A DNA stretch of 64,000 nucleotides from Archangium lipolyticum (GCF_024623785.1 NZ_JANKBZ010000008.1:248001-312000); one strand, 5' to 3'. Shown: positions 26,010-35,402, numbered from the stretch's first letter. Program-made: numbers and translations. Notes: generated from the letters alone by a model not told the origin.

Positions 26010-27610
26010 GATTCCTCCTGAGGGGTACGAGCCACGTACTGCTCCAACCGGGCGATGCCCAGCTTCTTCATCCGGCTCTGCAACGTGGAGGGTTTGAGAC
26101 CCAACAGCGCCGCCGCGCCCCCCGGGCCGTAGATGCGGCCCTGCGTCAACGCCAGCACGCGCAGGATGTGCTGGCGCTGCACCTCCTCCAGCGTGGGCAC
26201 CGCGCCCTCCGGCAACGGTGGCAGTGGCAACGGCTCCGCCCCCGCCTTCGTCCCTGGCGTGCGCAGGGGCAGATCGAAGGCCTCCGCCCCCAGCTCCGGC
26301 TTGCGCGACAAGATGGTGGCCCGCTCCAGCGCGTTGGCCAGCTCGCGGATGTTGCCCGGCCAGTCATAGGCCGCGAGGCGGGCGATGCCCTCCGCCGTCA
26401 CCTTCATCCCCCGCCGTCCGGTGCGCTTCGCCAGCTCGGCCAGGAGGAACGCGCACAGCTGCGGCAGGTCCTCCAGCCGCTCGCGCAGCGGGGGCAGCCG
26501 CAGCGGGAAGACGCTCAGCCGGTAGTACAGATCCTCCCGGAAGCGCCGCTGGGCAATGGCCTGTTGCAGGTCCACGTGGGTGGCCGCGAGGATCCGCGCG
26601 TCCGAGCGCACCGTGCGATCGCTCCCCACCGGCTCGAAGGTCTTCTCCTGGAGGGCCCGCAGCAGCTTGGCCTGGAGCTCCACCGGCAGCTCACCCACCT
26701 CGTCCAGGAAGAGCGTGCCACCGTGCGCCATCTGGAAGCGCCCGGCCCTGTCGCGCGTGGCGCCCGTGAAGGCCCCCTTCACGTGGCCGAACAGCTCGCT
26801 CTCCAGCAGCCCCGCGGGGATGGCCGCGCAGTTGAGCGTCACGAAGGGCCCCTCCGCCCTCGAGCTCCAGCGGTGTACCGCCCGCGCCAGCCGCTCCTTG
26901 CCCGTGCCCGTCTCCCCCAGCAGCAGCACCGGCGTGTCCGTCTCCGCCACCTGCCGCCCCCGCATCGCCAGCTCGCGCACCGCCGGGCTGCGCGACGTCT
27001 CCAACACCCCCACCTCGTCCCCGCCCAGCTGCGACTCCAACAGCCGCGCGTGCTCGTGCTCCCGCCGGTGCAGCACCTCGAAGGTGCTCTTCTGCTCGGC
27101 CTGCTGCAGCGAGGTGGCCAGCATCTGCCCGTACACCTCCACCAGCTCCACCACCGCCTGCGGGTACGTCTCGCACTCCGTCCTGTCCAACGTCAGCAGG
27201 CCGTAGCAGCGCTCCCCCGCGCACAGCGGCACCACCATGCACGAGTGCCCCGGCGGCAGGTCGAGCACCCCATCGAAGGGGTCTCCATCTCCGTGCGCGT
27301 GGTCCTCCTGGGTGAAGGCCCGGGCGCGGCGCGTCTCCAGTGCCTGTCCCAGCGTGGGAAAGTCCGCCAGCTTCAGCTCGTGGCGGCGCACCTTCTCCGA
27401 GGCCAGCGGCCCCCGCGCGGCCACCGACACCAGTTTCCCTTCTCGCAGCAAGAAGAGGGTGGCGAGGTCGAAGCGCACCACGCGGGTGAGCCAGTCCAGG
27501 CCCCGGCGCAGCAGCTCCCCCACGGCCTCCTCGGAGGTCGCCAGCTCGATCAGGTCCCGGGCATCCCTCAGGGGCCCGGTTCGCGTCACCGCAACGATGT
27601 CGTCCGCCAT
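26006..27610 (-). CDS. GAF-domain sigma-54-dependent transcriptional activator
   Basis: A 534-residue enhancer-binding protein. An N-terminal GAF domain (about 20-175) carries four cysteines (124, 130, 135, 146), which would suit redox or ligand sensing. The AAA+ domain has Walker A GETGTGKE (232-239), GAFTGA (279-284) for sigma-54 contact, and Walker [10 protein letters not shown]. The C-terminal Fis-type helix-turn-helix is in [21 protein letters not shown] (about 499-519). The layout is NorR/FhlA-like. It is transcribed divergently from ahpC-ahpD, whose upstream region has a sigma-54 promoter and repeated ACCGAA elements, so it very likely activates that operon. It overlaps the DUF3014 gene by 4 bp. 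The inducing signal is not known. Confidence 0.93.
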   Translation of the reverse strand: MADDIVAVTRTGPLRDARDLIELATSEEAVGELLRRGLDWLTRVVRFDLATLFLLREGKLVSVAARGPLASEKVRRHELKLADFPTLGQALETRRARAFTQEDHAHGDGDPFDGVLDLPPGHSCMVVPLCAGERCYGLLTLDRTECETYPQAVVELVEVYGQMLATSLQQAEQKSTFEVLHRREHEHARLLESQLGGDEVGVLETSRSPAVRELAMRGRQVAETDTPVLLLGETGTGKERLARAVHRWSSRAEGPFVTLNCAAIPAGLLESELFGHVKGAFTGATRDRAGRFQMAHGGTLFLDEVGELPVELQAKLLRALQEKTFEPVGSDRTVRSDARILAATHVDLQQAIAQRRFREDLYYRLSVFPLRLPPLRERLEDLPQLCAFLLAELAKRTGRRGMKVTAEGIARLAAYDWPGNIRELANALERATILSRKPELGAEAFDLPLRTPGTKAGAEPLPLPPLPEGAVPTLEEVQRQHILRVLALTQGRIYGPGGAAALLGLKPSTLQSRMKKLGIARLEQYVARTPQEES

Positions 27611-27635
27611 GCGTCAGCTTAAATAACCGGAGCGC

Positions 27636-27684
27636 CACCGAAATGTCAGTGGCGTCCGACACCGAAGTTTCGGTATGCACCGAA
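27636..27684. promoter_or_regulatory. Three ACCGAA elements, likely activator-binding sites
   Basis: ACCGAA occurs at 27637, 27661 and 27679, each preceded by C. The middle copy is part of a palindrome, ACCGAA-GT-TTCGGT, at 27661-27674; the outer copies are half-sites followed by similar TG..CAG sequence. They lie about 70-110 bp upstream of the sigma-54 promoter at 27748, the usual distance for enhancer sites, and next to the activator gene's own start. They probably bind the GAF/AAA+ activator. Confidence 0.65.
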
Positions 27685-27747
27685 GTGGCAGCGCCGTTCA
27701 GGGAGTGAGGAAGAGTCAACCCTTTGGAATCACGGGTGTCGTTTCCC

Positions 27748-27763
27748 TGGCACGGAGGCTGCT
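27748..27763 (+). promoter_or_regulatory. Sigma-54 promoter of ahpC-ahpD
   Basis: TGGCACGGAGGCTGCT matches the -24/-12 consensus (TGGCAC-N5-TTGCA/T) at all but one base, with exactly ten bases between the invariant GG (27749-27750) and GC (27761-27762). Transcription should start near 27774, giving an mRNA leader of about 65 bases before the ahpC ATG. A divergent sigma-54 activator gene and ACCGAA elements upstream support it. Confidence 0.8.
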
Positions 27764-27839
27764 CCAAGTAGTACGCGAAGAAACCCTTAGCCGGTCTGCC
27801 AGGCAGGCAGGCCTCAACAACCCAAAGGAGTCGAACCAA

Positions 27840-28394
27840 ATGCTGACCGTTGGCGACAAGCTTCCCGCATTCAACGTGACCGGTGTTGTGAGCCTGGAGA
27901 AGGGCAAGGAGTTCAAGGAGATCAACCAGGACACCTACAAGGGCAAGTGGCTGGTCCTCTTCTTCTGGCCGAAGGACTTCACCTTCATCTGCCCGACCGA
28001 GATCGCCGAGTTCGGCAAGCGTGAGAAGGACTTCCAGGACCGCGGCGCGCAGGTGCTCGGCGTGAGCACCGACAGCGAGTACGTGCACCACGCGTGGCGC
28101 ACGCACCACCCGGACCTCAAGAACCTGCCCTTCCCCATGCTGGCCGACATCAAGCGCGAGCTGAGCACGGGCCTGGGCGTGCTGCACAAGGACGCGGGCG
28201 TGGCGCTGCGCGCGACCTTCATCATCGACCCGCAGGGCATCATCCGGCACGTGTCGGTGAACGACCTGTCGGTGGGCCGCAACGTGAGCGAGGTGCTCCG
28301 CACGCTGGACGCGTTCCAGACGGACGAGCTGTGCCCCTGCAACTGGCAGAAGGGCGAGGAGACCCTCACCAAGAAGCTGGCGAAGGCGGGGTAA
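27840..28394 (+). CDS. ahpC: Alkyl hydroperoxide reductase AhpC-type peroxiredoxin
   Basis: A 184-residue typical 2-Cys peroxiredoxin that reduces hydrogen peroxide, organic peroxides and possibly peroxynitrite in the cytoplasm. The peroxidatic cysteine is C51 in FTFICPTEIAEF; resolving cysteines are C165 and C167 in DELCPCNWQ, the arrangement seen in the mycobacterial AhpC that uses AhpD as reductant. The ATG at 27840 follows AAAGGAG at 9 bases. ahpD begins 6 bp after the stop, matching that partnership. Transcription probably starts from the sigma-54 promoter at 27748. Confidence 0.95.
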   Translation: MLTVGDKLPAFNVTGVVSLEKGKEFKEINQDTYKGKWLVLFFWPKDFTFICPTEIAEFGKREKDFQDRGAQVLGVSTDSEYVHHAWRTHHPDLKNLPFPMLADIKRELSTGLGVLHKDAGVALRATFIIDPQGIIRHVSVNDLSVGRNVSEVLRTLDAFQTDELCPCNWQKGEETLTKKLAKAG

Positions 28395-28400
28395 TACGCC

Positions 28401-28928
28401 ATGGCGTCGCTCGAAGTCGTTCGCGGTGAGCTGGCGGATGCCCACAGGGACACCCGCCTCAATCTCCAGTCCGTGCTGGAGAGCGGAAGCCTGACCCCCG
28501 AGCAGCGCTGGGGGGTGGCGGTGGCGTGTGCCTTCGCGGCTCGTAACGAGAAGCTGAAGGAAGCCATCCTCCACGAGGCTCGCCAGGCCCTGGGCGAGAA
28601 GGCCGAGCCCGTCGTCGAGGACGCGCGCGCCGCGGCCTCGCTGATGGCGATGAACAACGTCTACTACCGGTTCCGTCACATGGTGGGGAAGGAGTCGTAC
28701 TCCACCAAGCGGGCCGGTCTGCGGATGAACCGGCTGATGCAGGTGCTCACCAACAAGGTGGACTTCGAGCTCGTCTGCCTCGCGGTGAGCGCCATCAACG
28801 GCTGTGAGACGTGCATCAAGGCCCACGAGAAGGTCGTCATCGAGGGCGGCCTCTCCGAGGACCAGGTGCACGATGCCGTCCGCATCGCCTCGGTCGTCCA
28901 CGCGGCGGCGGTGGGTCTCGAGTCGTAG
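28401..28928 (+). CDS. ahpD: Alkyl hydroperoxide reductase AhpD
   Basis: A 175-residue carboxymuconolactone-decarboxylase-fold protein that recycles AhpC with electrons from dihydrolipoamide-type donors. The catalytic set is E123, C135, C138 and H142 in DFELVCLAVSAINGCETCIKAH, split here as DFELV then NGCETCIKAHEK; the spacing (12, 3, 4) equals that of characterised AhpD. It is the second gene of the ahpC-ahpD operon and is followed by a strong hairpin terminator. No separate promoter is seen. Confidence 0.95.
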   Translation: MASLEVVRGELADAHRDTRLNLQSVLESGSLTPEQRWGVAVACAFAARNEKLKEAILHEARQALGEKAEPVVEDARAAASLMAMNNVYYRFRHMVGKESYSTKRAGLRMNRLMQVLTNKVDFELVCLAVSAINGCETCIKAHEKVVIEGGLSEDQVHDAVRIASVVHAAAVGLES

Positions 28929-28953
28929 GCGTTCCGCTTCATGCTGACATCAG

Positions 28954-28994
28954 ACGCGCCCTCCGGTGGAAACGCCGGGGGGCGCGTCGCTTTT
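28954..28994 (+). terminator. Rho-independent terminator of ahpC-ahpD
   Basis: A 13-bp stem (28954-28966 paired with 28975-28987, one T-G wobble), an 8-base loop (TGGAAACG), then CGC and TTTT at 28991-28994. It starts 26 bp after the ahpD stop and separates ahpD from dps. Confidence 0.85.
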
Positions 28995-29039
28995 CAGCGC
29001 GGCGCATCCAATCTCCAAACCACACGAAAGGAAGAACGC

Positions 29040-29516
29040 ATGTACCGCAGCCCGAGCCCCCTCCCCGAGCAGACCCGCTCCGCCGTCTCCGCCACCCTCA
29101 ACGAGCGCCTGGCGGATGGATTGGATCTGCACAGTCAGATCAAGGTCGCGCACTGGAACATCAAGGGCCCGCAGTTCGCGGCGCTGCACCCGCTCTTCGA
29201 GACGTTCGCGGTGAGCCTGGCGGCGCACAATGACTCCGTGGCCGAGCGCTCGGTGACGCTGGGTGGCAAGGCGTACGGCACCGCCCGGCACGTGGCGAAG
29301 ACGAGCCGCATCCCGGACTACCCGCAGGAGACGACGAGAGATCTGGAGCACGTGCGGCTGCTGGCCGAGCGCATCGAGGCCTACCTGAGCGGCGTGCGCG
29401 AGAGCCGCAAGCTGGCCGAGCAGCACCAGGACACGGACACGGTGGATCTGCTCACCGGCATCATCACCGAGTTCGAGAAGCACGCCTGGTTCCTGCGTGC
29501 CTCCCTGGAAGGCTAG
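29040..29516 (+). CDS. dps: Dps-family DNA-protection ferritin
   Basis: A 158-residue mini-ferritin that oxidises and stores iron, limiting hydroxyl-radical damage to DNA. Ferroxidase residues lie in KVAHWNIKGPQFAALHPLFE (His38, His50, Glu54) with NDSVAERSVTLGG following. The ATG is set by AAAGGAAG 6 bases upstream. It sits just beyond the ahpD terminator, so it has its own promoter in the roughly 50 bp between or depends on readthrough. Placement beside ahpC-ahpD makes a coherent peroxide/iron defence block. It converges with a small lipoprotein gene 3 bp away. Confidence 0.93.
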   Translation: MYRSPSPLPEQTRSAVSATLNERLADGLDLHSQIKVAHWNIKGPQFAALHPLFETFAVSLAAHNDSVAERSVTLGGKAYGTARHVAKTSRIPDYPQETTRDLEHVRLLAERIEAYLSGVRESRKLAEQHQDTDTVDLLTGIITEFEKHAWFLRASLEG

Positions 29517-29519
29517 AGC

Positions 29520-29900
29520 CTACTTCTGGGGTGCGTCGTCCGTCGGTCCCTCGTCGATGACCTCGGACTTCGCCTTCACGTCGCCGTCCTTCCCGGAGGC
29601 GGCGTTCGTGTCATCCGTCTCCGGCGGCGTCTCTCCGCCGGGGAACCGGGGCTCCTGCTGGACGTCCCAGCGCTGTCCGTCGGGCGTGGTGACCGTGGTG
29701 TTGTTGCCGCTGCCGCCGGTGGCCTCGCCGTCATAGACGGTGGGCGCTCCCTCGCGGGCCTCGCGCGCCTGCTTGTCGTCATCCTCCGCCTGCTGCAGGG
29801 GTGGCTTGTCGGCCTGGGCTTCGTCGTCCACGTTCGAGCCGTGGGCACAGCCCCAGAGGGACAGCGCGCAGGCGGCGGCCAGTAGGGAAAGCTTCTTCAC
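29520..29900 (-). CDS. Small acidic lipoprotein, unknown function
   Basis: A 126-residue lipoprotein with signal MKKLSLLAAACALSLWGC (lipobox SLWGC, Cys18). The mature part is hydrophilic and disordered-looking, rich in Asp, Glu, Gly and Thr (ADKPPLQQAEDDDKQ, GGSGNNTTVTTPDGQRW), without recognisable domain. Translation starts at a GTG after AAGGAGGTG, an excellent ribosome site. It lies 111 bp downstream of the S9 peptidase gene on the same strand. Function unknown. Confidence 0.8.
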   Translation of the reverse strand: MKKLSLLAAACALSLWGCAHGSNVDDEAQADKPPLQQAEDDDKQAREAREGAPTVYDGEATGGSGNNTTVTTPDGQRWDVQQEPRFPGGETPPETDDTNAASGKDGDVKAKSEVIDEGPTDDAPQK

Positions 29901-30011
29901 GTCACACCTCCTTGTCCGATTCCGTCCCTGGACAAGGTGGGTGCCCTCCAGTCGGAGGCAAGGAAGGGAACGGGCACCCGGGAATGGGCCCGGATGCCCG
30001 CCCGCCCTGGC

Positions 30012-32258
30012 TCAGCGGCCCTGGTCGGCCGCGACGGCCTGCCCGGGGTTCACGCCCATCTGGTACAGCGTGAAGGCCCACAGGTCGGAGTACTCCTCGA
30101 TGACCTTGGTGGTGGGCTTGCCCGCGCCGTGGCCGGCCTTCGTCTCGATGCGGATGAGCACCGGAGCCTCACCGGCCTGCGCCGCCTGGGCGGCCGCGGT
30201 GAACTTGAAGCTGTGGCCCGGCACCACGCGGTCGTCATGGTCCGCGGTGTGGACGAGCATGGGCGGGTAGCGCGTGCCCGGCTTCAGGTTGTGCAGCGGC
30301 GAGTAGGCCTGGAGCGCCTTGAACTCCTCCGGGTTCTCCGAGGAGCCGTAGTCGCTCGTCCAGGCCCAGCCGATGGTGAACTTGTGGAAGCGCAGCATGT
30401 CCATCACGCCCACGCCCGGCAGGGCCACGCCGAACAGCTCCGGACGCTGCGTCACCGCCGCGCCCACCAGCAGGCCACCATTGGAGCGGCCGGTGATGGC
30501 CAGCTTCGGGGTGGACGTGTACTTGTTGGCGATGAGCCACTCGGCCGCGGAGATGAAGTCGTCGAAGACGTTCTGCTTCTGCAGCTTCGTGCCGGCCTTG
30601 TACCACTCGCGGCCGTACTCTCCACCGCCGCGCAGGTTGGCCACGGCCCAGACACCGCCCTGCTCCATCCACACCAGGCTGCCCACGCTGAAGCCCGGAG
30701 TCAGCGACACGTCGAAGCCGCCGTAGCCGTACAGCATGGTGGGGTTCGTCCCATCCAGCTTCAGCCCCTTCTTGTGGCTGAGGAACATGGGGACGCGGGT
30801 GCCGTCCTTGCTCGTGAAGAAGACCTGCGTCGTCTCGTACAGCGACGGGTCGAACTTCACCTTGGGCGCCTTGTACACCTGGCTCTGGCCGGTCTTCAGG
30901 TCATACCGGTAGATGGTCGCGGGCGTGGTGTAGCTGGCGTAGGAGTAGAAGGTCTCCGTGTCCGTGCGCTTGCCGAAGAAGCCGGAGGCGGTGCCCAGGC
31001 CGGGCAGCGCCACCTCGCCCACGGGCTTGCCCTCGCGCGAGAACAGGCGCACCTGCGAGCGGGCATCCTTCAGCACGTTGACGATGAACCGGTCATTGAC
31101 CAGGCTCACCGAGGAGATCGTCTCCTCGCCCTGGGGGATGATCTCCTTCCAGTTCTTGCGCTCCGGCTTGCGCAGGTCGATGGCGACGACGCGGCCACGC
31201 GGCGCGTCCAGGTCCGTCTTGAACCAGAAGAGCGTCCCGTCGTTGTCGATGTAGTCGTAGTCCGCGTCCCAGTCGCGCAGCAGCTCGACGACCTTGGCCT
31301 TGGGGTCCTTCAGGTCCTTGTAGAAGATGAGGTTCTTGCGCTCGGTGCCGCGGGAGATCCGGATGAGCAGGTAGCGCCCGTCGTCGGTGACGCGGCCGCC
31401 GAAGCCCCACTCCTTGTGGTCCTTGCGCTCGTAGACGAGGGTGTCCTCGCTCTGCGGCGTGCCCAGCTTGTGGAAATAGAGCTTCTGGAAGTAGTTGGCG
31501 CCGCTCATCGCCTCGGCGGCCTTCGGCTCGTCATAGCGGCTGTAGAAGAAGCCCTTGCCGTCCTTCGTCCACGAGGCGCCGGAGAACTTCACCCACTTGA
31601 TGATGTCCGGCAGGTCCTTGCCGGTGCGCACGTCGCGCACGTGCCACTCGACCCAGTCACTGCCGGAGGCGGCCAGACCGTACGCGAGCAGGTTGCCGTC
31701 ATCCGAGATGGACAGGCCGCTGACGGCCACCGTGCCGTCCGCCGACAGCGTGTTCGGATCCAACAACACCCGGGGCTCGGCCTCGAGCGAGTCGGCCGTA
31801 TAGAGCACCGACTGGTTCTGCAGGCCATTGTTGCGGCTGAAGAAGTAGCGGTTGCCCTCGCGCATGGGCACGCTGAACTTCTCGAAGTCCCACAGCTCGG
31901 TGAAGCGCTGCTTGAGCTGTGCACGGCCCGGAATCTTCTCCAGATAGCCGAAGGTGAGCTTGTTCTGGGCTTCGATCCACTGGCGGGACTCGGGCGAATC
32001 CGGGTTCTCCAACCAGCGGTACGGGTCCGCCACCTTCGTGCCGTGGTAGTCGTCGACCACGTCGTCCTTGCGCGCGGCCGGATAGGCCAGGCGCGCGGGA
32101 GCCTGGGCGGAGGGGCTCGCCGGAGTGGAGGCGGCGGTCTCGCTGGAAGTGGAAGCCTGGGACGCGCCGGAGGACTGGGCCTCCAGCTGCGCCGGAGCAT
32201 GACTGCAGTGCGTGAGCCAGAGGGCACACGCGGCGGCGGACAAAGCGCGGATTCGCAT
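30012..32258 (-). CDS. Prolyl oligopeptidase-family serine peptidase (S9A), exported
   Basis: A 748-residue enzyme from the ATG at 32258 (MRIRALSAAACALWLTHC), with an export signal; the Cys at 18 is preceded by His, a poor lipobox, so it is secreted or perhaps lipid-anchored. A Ser/Ala/Pro linker is followed by ADPYRWLENPDSPESRQW, the usual POP N-terminal segment, a seven-bladed propeller, and the alpha/beta-hydrolase domain with nucleophile GRSNGGLL, the acid in HTADHDDRVVPGHS and the histidine in KAGHGAGKPTTK. POPs cut short peptides after proline. It lies downstream of an M13 peptidase gene on the same strand, suggesting joint peptide digestion. Confidence 0.92.
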   Translation of the reverse strand: MRIRALSAAACALWLTHCSHAPAQLEAQSSGASQASTSSETAASTPASPSAQAPARLAYPAARKDDVVDDYHGTKVADPYRWLENPDSPESRQWIEAQNKLTFGYLEKIPGRAQLKQRFTELWDFEKFSVPMREGNRYFFSRNNGLQNQSVLYTADSLEAEPRVLLDPNTLSADGTVAVSGLSISDDGNLLAYGLAASGSDWVEWHVRDVRTGKDLPDIIKWVKFSGASWTKDGKGFFYSRYDEPKAAEAMSGANYFQKLYFHKLGTPQSEDTLVYERKDHKEWGFGGRVTDDGRYLLIRISRGTERKNLIFYKDLKDPKAKVVELLRDWDADYDYIDNDGTLFWFKTDLDAPRGRVVAIDLRKPERKNWKEIIPQGEETISSVSLVNDRFIVNVLKDARSQVRLFSREGKPVGEVALPGLGTASGFFGKRTDTETFYSYASYTTPATIYRYDLKTGQSQVYKAPKVKFDPSLYETTQVFFTSKDGTRVPMFLSHKKGLKLDGTNPTMLYGYGGFDVSLTPGFSVGSLVWMEQGGVWAVANLRGGGEYGREWYKAGTKLQKQNVFDDFISAAEWLIANKYTSTPKLAITGRSNGGLLVGAAVTQRPELFGVALPGVGVMDMLRFHKFTIGWAWTSDYGSSENPEEFKALQAYSPLHNLKPGTRYPPMLVHTADHDDRVVPGHSFKFTAAAQAAQAGEAPVLIRIETKAGHGAGKPTTKVIEEYSDLWAFTLYQMGVNPGQAVAADQGR

Positions 32259-32364
32259 GGTGGCGCGCGAACCTACCAGCCCGGGGGCGTATTTCCGAAA
32301 CAGGCACATGACTCGCCGCGTCGGAAGCGCCCCCGGGAGCGCGCCATCAATCCAACCTCTCAGC

Positions 32365-34437
32365 TCACCAGACCTTGACGCGCTTCTCGGGCGGCAGGTA
32401 CGCGCCGTCGCCCTCCTTCACACCGAAGGCGTTGTAGAACTCGGGCATGTTGCGCACCACGCCGTTCACCCGGTACTCGCCCGGGGAGTGCGGGTCGGTG
32501 AGCAGCTGCTGCCGGAGCGCGTCGTCGCGGTTGAGCGAGCGCCACACCTGGGCCCAGCCGAGGAAGAAGCGCTGGTCGCCGGTGAAGCCCTCGATGACCG
32601 GGGCCTCCTTGTCACCCAGCGACAACTTGTAGGCCTTGTAGGCCACCGTCAGGCCGCTCAGGTCGCCGATGTTCTCACCCAGGGTGAGCTTGCCGTTGAC
32701 GTTCATGCCCTGCAGCGGGCTGAAGGCGGAGTACTGATCCGACAACATGCCGGTGCGCTGCTGGAAGGCGGCCTTGTCGGTCTGGCTCCACCAGTCGCGC
32801 AGGTTGCCGTTGCCGTCGGAGCGGGCCCCCTGGTCGTCGAAGCCGTGGCTGATCTCATGGCCGATGACGCCGCCGATGGCGCCGTAGTTGGTGGCGTCAT
32901 CCGCCTCCGGGTTGAAGAACGGCGGCTGGAGGATGGCGGCCGGGAAGACGATCTCGTTCATCGTCGAGCTGTAGTAGGCATTCACCGTCTGCGGCGTCAT
33001 GCCCCACTCGGCCCGGTCGATGGGCTTGCCGAGCCGGTCGATGATGCGGCGGTACTCGAACGCGTTGGAGCGCTTGATGTTGCCGTAGAGATCGTCCCTG
33101 GCGATGGTGAGCGCGGAGTAGTCGCGCCACTTCTCCGGGTAGCCGATCTTCACGGTGAATCTGGCCAGCTTGTCCTGGGCCTGGGCCTTGGTGTCCGGGC
33201 TCATCCACTCGAGCTGGTCGATGCCCTGCTTGAAGGCGACCTGCAGGTTCTTCACCAGCTCCTGCATGCGGGCCTTGCTCTCGGGGCTGAAGTTGCGCTC
33301 CACGTAGAGCTTGCCGACCGCCTCGCCCAGCGAGCGATCCACGGCCTCCACGCCGCGCTTCCAGCGGGGACGGTTCTCCTGCAGGCCCTGCAGCGTCTTG
33401 CCACGGAAGGCGAAGTGGGCCTCCTCGAAGGGCGTGCTCAGCAGGGGCGCCGCGTCGTCGAGCAGCTTGAAGGTGAGGTATTGCTTGAGCACCGGCAGCG
33501 GCGTGCTGGCCAGCAGCGCGTCAGCGGCCTGGAAGTAGTCCGGCTGGCGCACGATGATGCCCGGCGTCTTCTCCGCGCCCTGGGCCTTGATGTAGCGCGT
33601 CCACGAGAAGTTCGGGGTGAGCTTCTCCAGCTCCGCCACGCTCTTGAAGTTGTAGGTGGCCTCGCGGTCGCGGTTGCGCACGCGATCCCAGTGCTTCTCG
33701 GCGAGCGCGGTCTCCAGGGCCATGATGGCCTTGGCCGCGCCGGCGGGATCCTTCTCACCGCCCAGACGCATCAGCGTCTCGATGTAGGTGAGATAGGCGG
33801 CGCGCGTCTCGGCCAGACGCGCATCCTGCTTGAGGTAGTAGTCGCGATCCGGCAGGCCCAGACCGCTCTGGTTGACGTAGGCGATGTAGCGCTCCGCCTG
33901 CTTCGCGTCCTGGCCCACGAAGAGGACGAACGGCGTCGGGACGCCCGCGCGCGTCAGCTCGGCGAACAGCTCGGGGAGCTGCTGCTTGTCCTGGAGGGCG
34001 GCGATGCGGTTGAGCTCCGCGCGCGCCGGCTCGAGGCCGAGCGCCTGGATGCGCGCCGTGTCCATGAAGCTCTCATACAGGTCGCCGATCTTCTGCGCGT
34101 CCGAGCCGGCCTTCTTCTCCTTGGCGGCGGCGGCCTCCTCGATGAGGGTGCGCAGAGCGGCCTCGCTCTTGTCACGCAGCTCGATGAAGGAGCCGTAACG
34201 GCCCTTGTCCGCCGGAATCTGGGCGGTCTTCAGCCACGTGCCGTTGACGTAGCGGTAGAAGTCATCCTGGGGGCGCACGCTGGAGTCGAAGTTCTTCGTG
34301 TCGACGCCGAGCGCCCGCGGCTTGGACGCCTGGGCGGACGGGGTGTTCTGCGTGGTGGCCGTGCACCCGCCCAGGAGAAGGCAGGCCCCGAGCGCGCCCT
34401 GCGCCCAGGAGTTGCGGAGGAACTTCTTGCTGTTCAT
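32365..34437 (-). CDS. M13-family metallopeptidase lipoprotein (neprilysin/PepO-like)
   Basis: A 690-residue zinc endopeptidase. The ATG at 34437 (MNSKKFLRNSW) gives a lipoprotein signal with lipobox LLGGC. The zinc site is GHEISHGFDDQGARSDG, with the third ligand in LGENIGDLSGLTVAYKAY; NAYYSSTMNEIVFPAAILQPP is the substrate-binding segment. The N-terminal domain is RPQDDFYRYVNGTWLKTA. The mature enzyme should face the periplasm or cell surface and cut short peptides. It lies between a GST gene upstream (176 bp) and the S9 peptidase gene downstream (106 bp), all on one strand. Length is normal for bacterial PepO. Confidence 0.95.
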   Translation of the reverse strand: MNSKKFLRNSWAQGALGACLLLGGCTATTQNTPSAQASKPRALGVDTKNFDSSVRPQDDFYRYVNGTWLKTAQIPADKGRYGSFIELRDKSEAALRTLIEEAAAAKEKKAGSDAQKIGDLYESFMDTARIQALGLEPARAELNRIAALQDKQQLPELFAELTRAGVPTPFVLFVGQDAKQAERYIAYVNQSGLGLPDRDYYLKQDARLAETRAAYLTYIETLMRLGGEKDPAGAAKAIMALETALAEKHWDRVRNRDREATYNFKSVAELEKLTPNFSWTRYIKAQGAEKTPGIIVRQPDYFQAADALLASTPLPVLKQYLTFKLLDDAAPLLSTPFEEAHFAFRGKTLQGLQENRPRWKRGVEAVDRSLGEAVGKLYVERNFSPESKARMQELVKNLQVAFKQGIDQLEWMSPDTKAQAQDKLARFTVKIGYPEKWRDYSALTIARDDLYGNIKRSNAFEYRRIIDRLGKPIDRAEWGMTPQTVNAYYSSTMNEIVFPAAILQPPFFNPEADDATNYGAIGGVIGHEISHGFDDQGARSDGNGNLRDWWSQTDKAAFQQRTGMLSDQYSAFSPLQGMNVNGKLTLGENIGDLSGLTVAYKAYKLSLGDKEAPVIEGFTGDQRFFLGWAQVWRSLNRDDALRQQLLTDPHSPGEYRVNGVVRNMPEFYNAFGVKEGDGAYLPPEKRVKVW

Positions 34438-34613
34438 GAGTGCTCGCTGTGCTGTGTCGGGTGAAACGAAGGCAGCCAACCCGCCGGGCGGGGAGGAATT
34501 CCCAAGGCCCCCTGGATTCCAGCCGTCCCGTCAGGTCGGCGCATGCTGCCCGAGGCGGGCGAGGGGCATCCACCCACCCGCCGTGAGCCCCTCCGACACG
34601 GAGCGTCGTCATG

Positions 34614-35402
34614 TCACCCGGTGAAGCCCCGGGCCGGGCGCTGGCGGTCCTCCTGATAGCGCCGCGCGAGCCACTGGCCCGCGGGCCGTGCGTTGATGGC
34701 CGCGCGCATCTCTTCTATCGCGGGGGCCGTTGGCTGGCCGGGCCGGTGGTAGGGAGAGCCCTCGGGGGCCAACAGGGGCGCGTAGAGGGACGCCGCGGTG
34801 ATGTCCGCGAGCGACAGGGACGCGCCCACCAGGTAGCGCGAGGGGTCTCCTTGAATCTCACGCTCCAGCCGCTCGAGCCCCTCCAGCAGCTTCACCCGGG
34901 ACTCCTCCACCTTGGGGGGAGTCAGCTGGTACTGGCGCCGGATGGCCTGCTTGATGAGGGGGACCAGCGCGCGCCCGAGCAGACGCATCGGCGGGGGGAA
35001 CGCACCGAACATGATCGGCGTGATGTCCACGCCACTGCCGAAGAGCTGCGCGTACACCCAGCGGCGCACGTGCTTGCCGGCCATCTCGTCGAAGAAGGCC
35101 TCCAGTTCGAGGACACGCTCGCGCTCGGCGCCGGAGGCGGGAATCAGCGCGGGAGCCGACGGGTAGGCGCGCTCCAGGTGCAGGGCGATGTCGGTGGAGT
35201 CCGTGACGACGTTGCCGCGATCCACCAACAGGGGCACGGTGCCGCGCCCTCCCTTCGTGAGGCGCTTCGTCAACAGGCGGTGCGGGCCGGGGATGAGGTT
35301 CTCCACGCCGTAGGAGAGGCCCTTGGCGTCGAGGTTCCACCGGGTCTTCTCGCAGTAGTGCGAGATGGTGAACTGGTACAGGGTGCGTTCGGGATGGGGC
35401 AT
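34614..35402 (-). CDS. Glutathione S-transferase family protein
   Basis: A 262-residue protein with an N-terminal thioredoxin-fold domain (TLYQFTISHYCEKTRWNLDAKGL, GTVPLLVDRGNVVTDSTDIALHLER), where a Cys in SHYCEK occupies the catalytic position and VTDSTDIA supplies the glutathione-binding serine, then a helical C-terminal domain with YLVGASLSLADITAASLYAPLL. The N-terminal layout suits GST-fold thiol transferases acting on xenobiotics or protein mixed disulfides. Longer than classic GSTs (about 210) because of an insertion around residues 115-165. Substrate unknown; first of a run of minus-strand genes. Confidence 0.88.
   Translation of the reverse strand: MPHPERTLYQFTISHYCEKTRWNLDAKGLSYGVENLIPGPHRLLTKRLTKGGRGTVPLLVDRGNVVTDSTDIALHLERAYPSAPALIPASGAERERVLELEAFFDEMAGKHVRRWVYAQLFGSGVDITPIMFGAFPPPMRLLGRALVPLIKQAIRRQYQLTPPKVEESRVKLLEGLERLEREIQGDPSRYLVGASLSLADITAASLYAPLLAPEGSPYHRPGQPTAPAIEEMRAAINARPAGQWLARRYQEDRQRPARGFTG

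Noticed and set aside
29937-32378. Open frame of about 813 codons on the plus strand
   Set aside because: Antisense to the prolyl oligopeptidase gene with intact catalytic motifs; no motif of its own.
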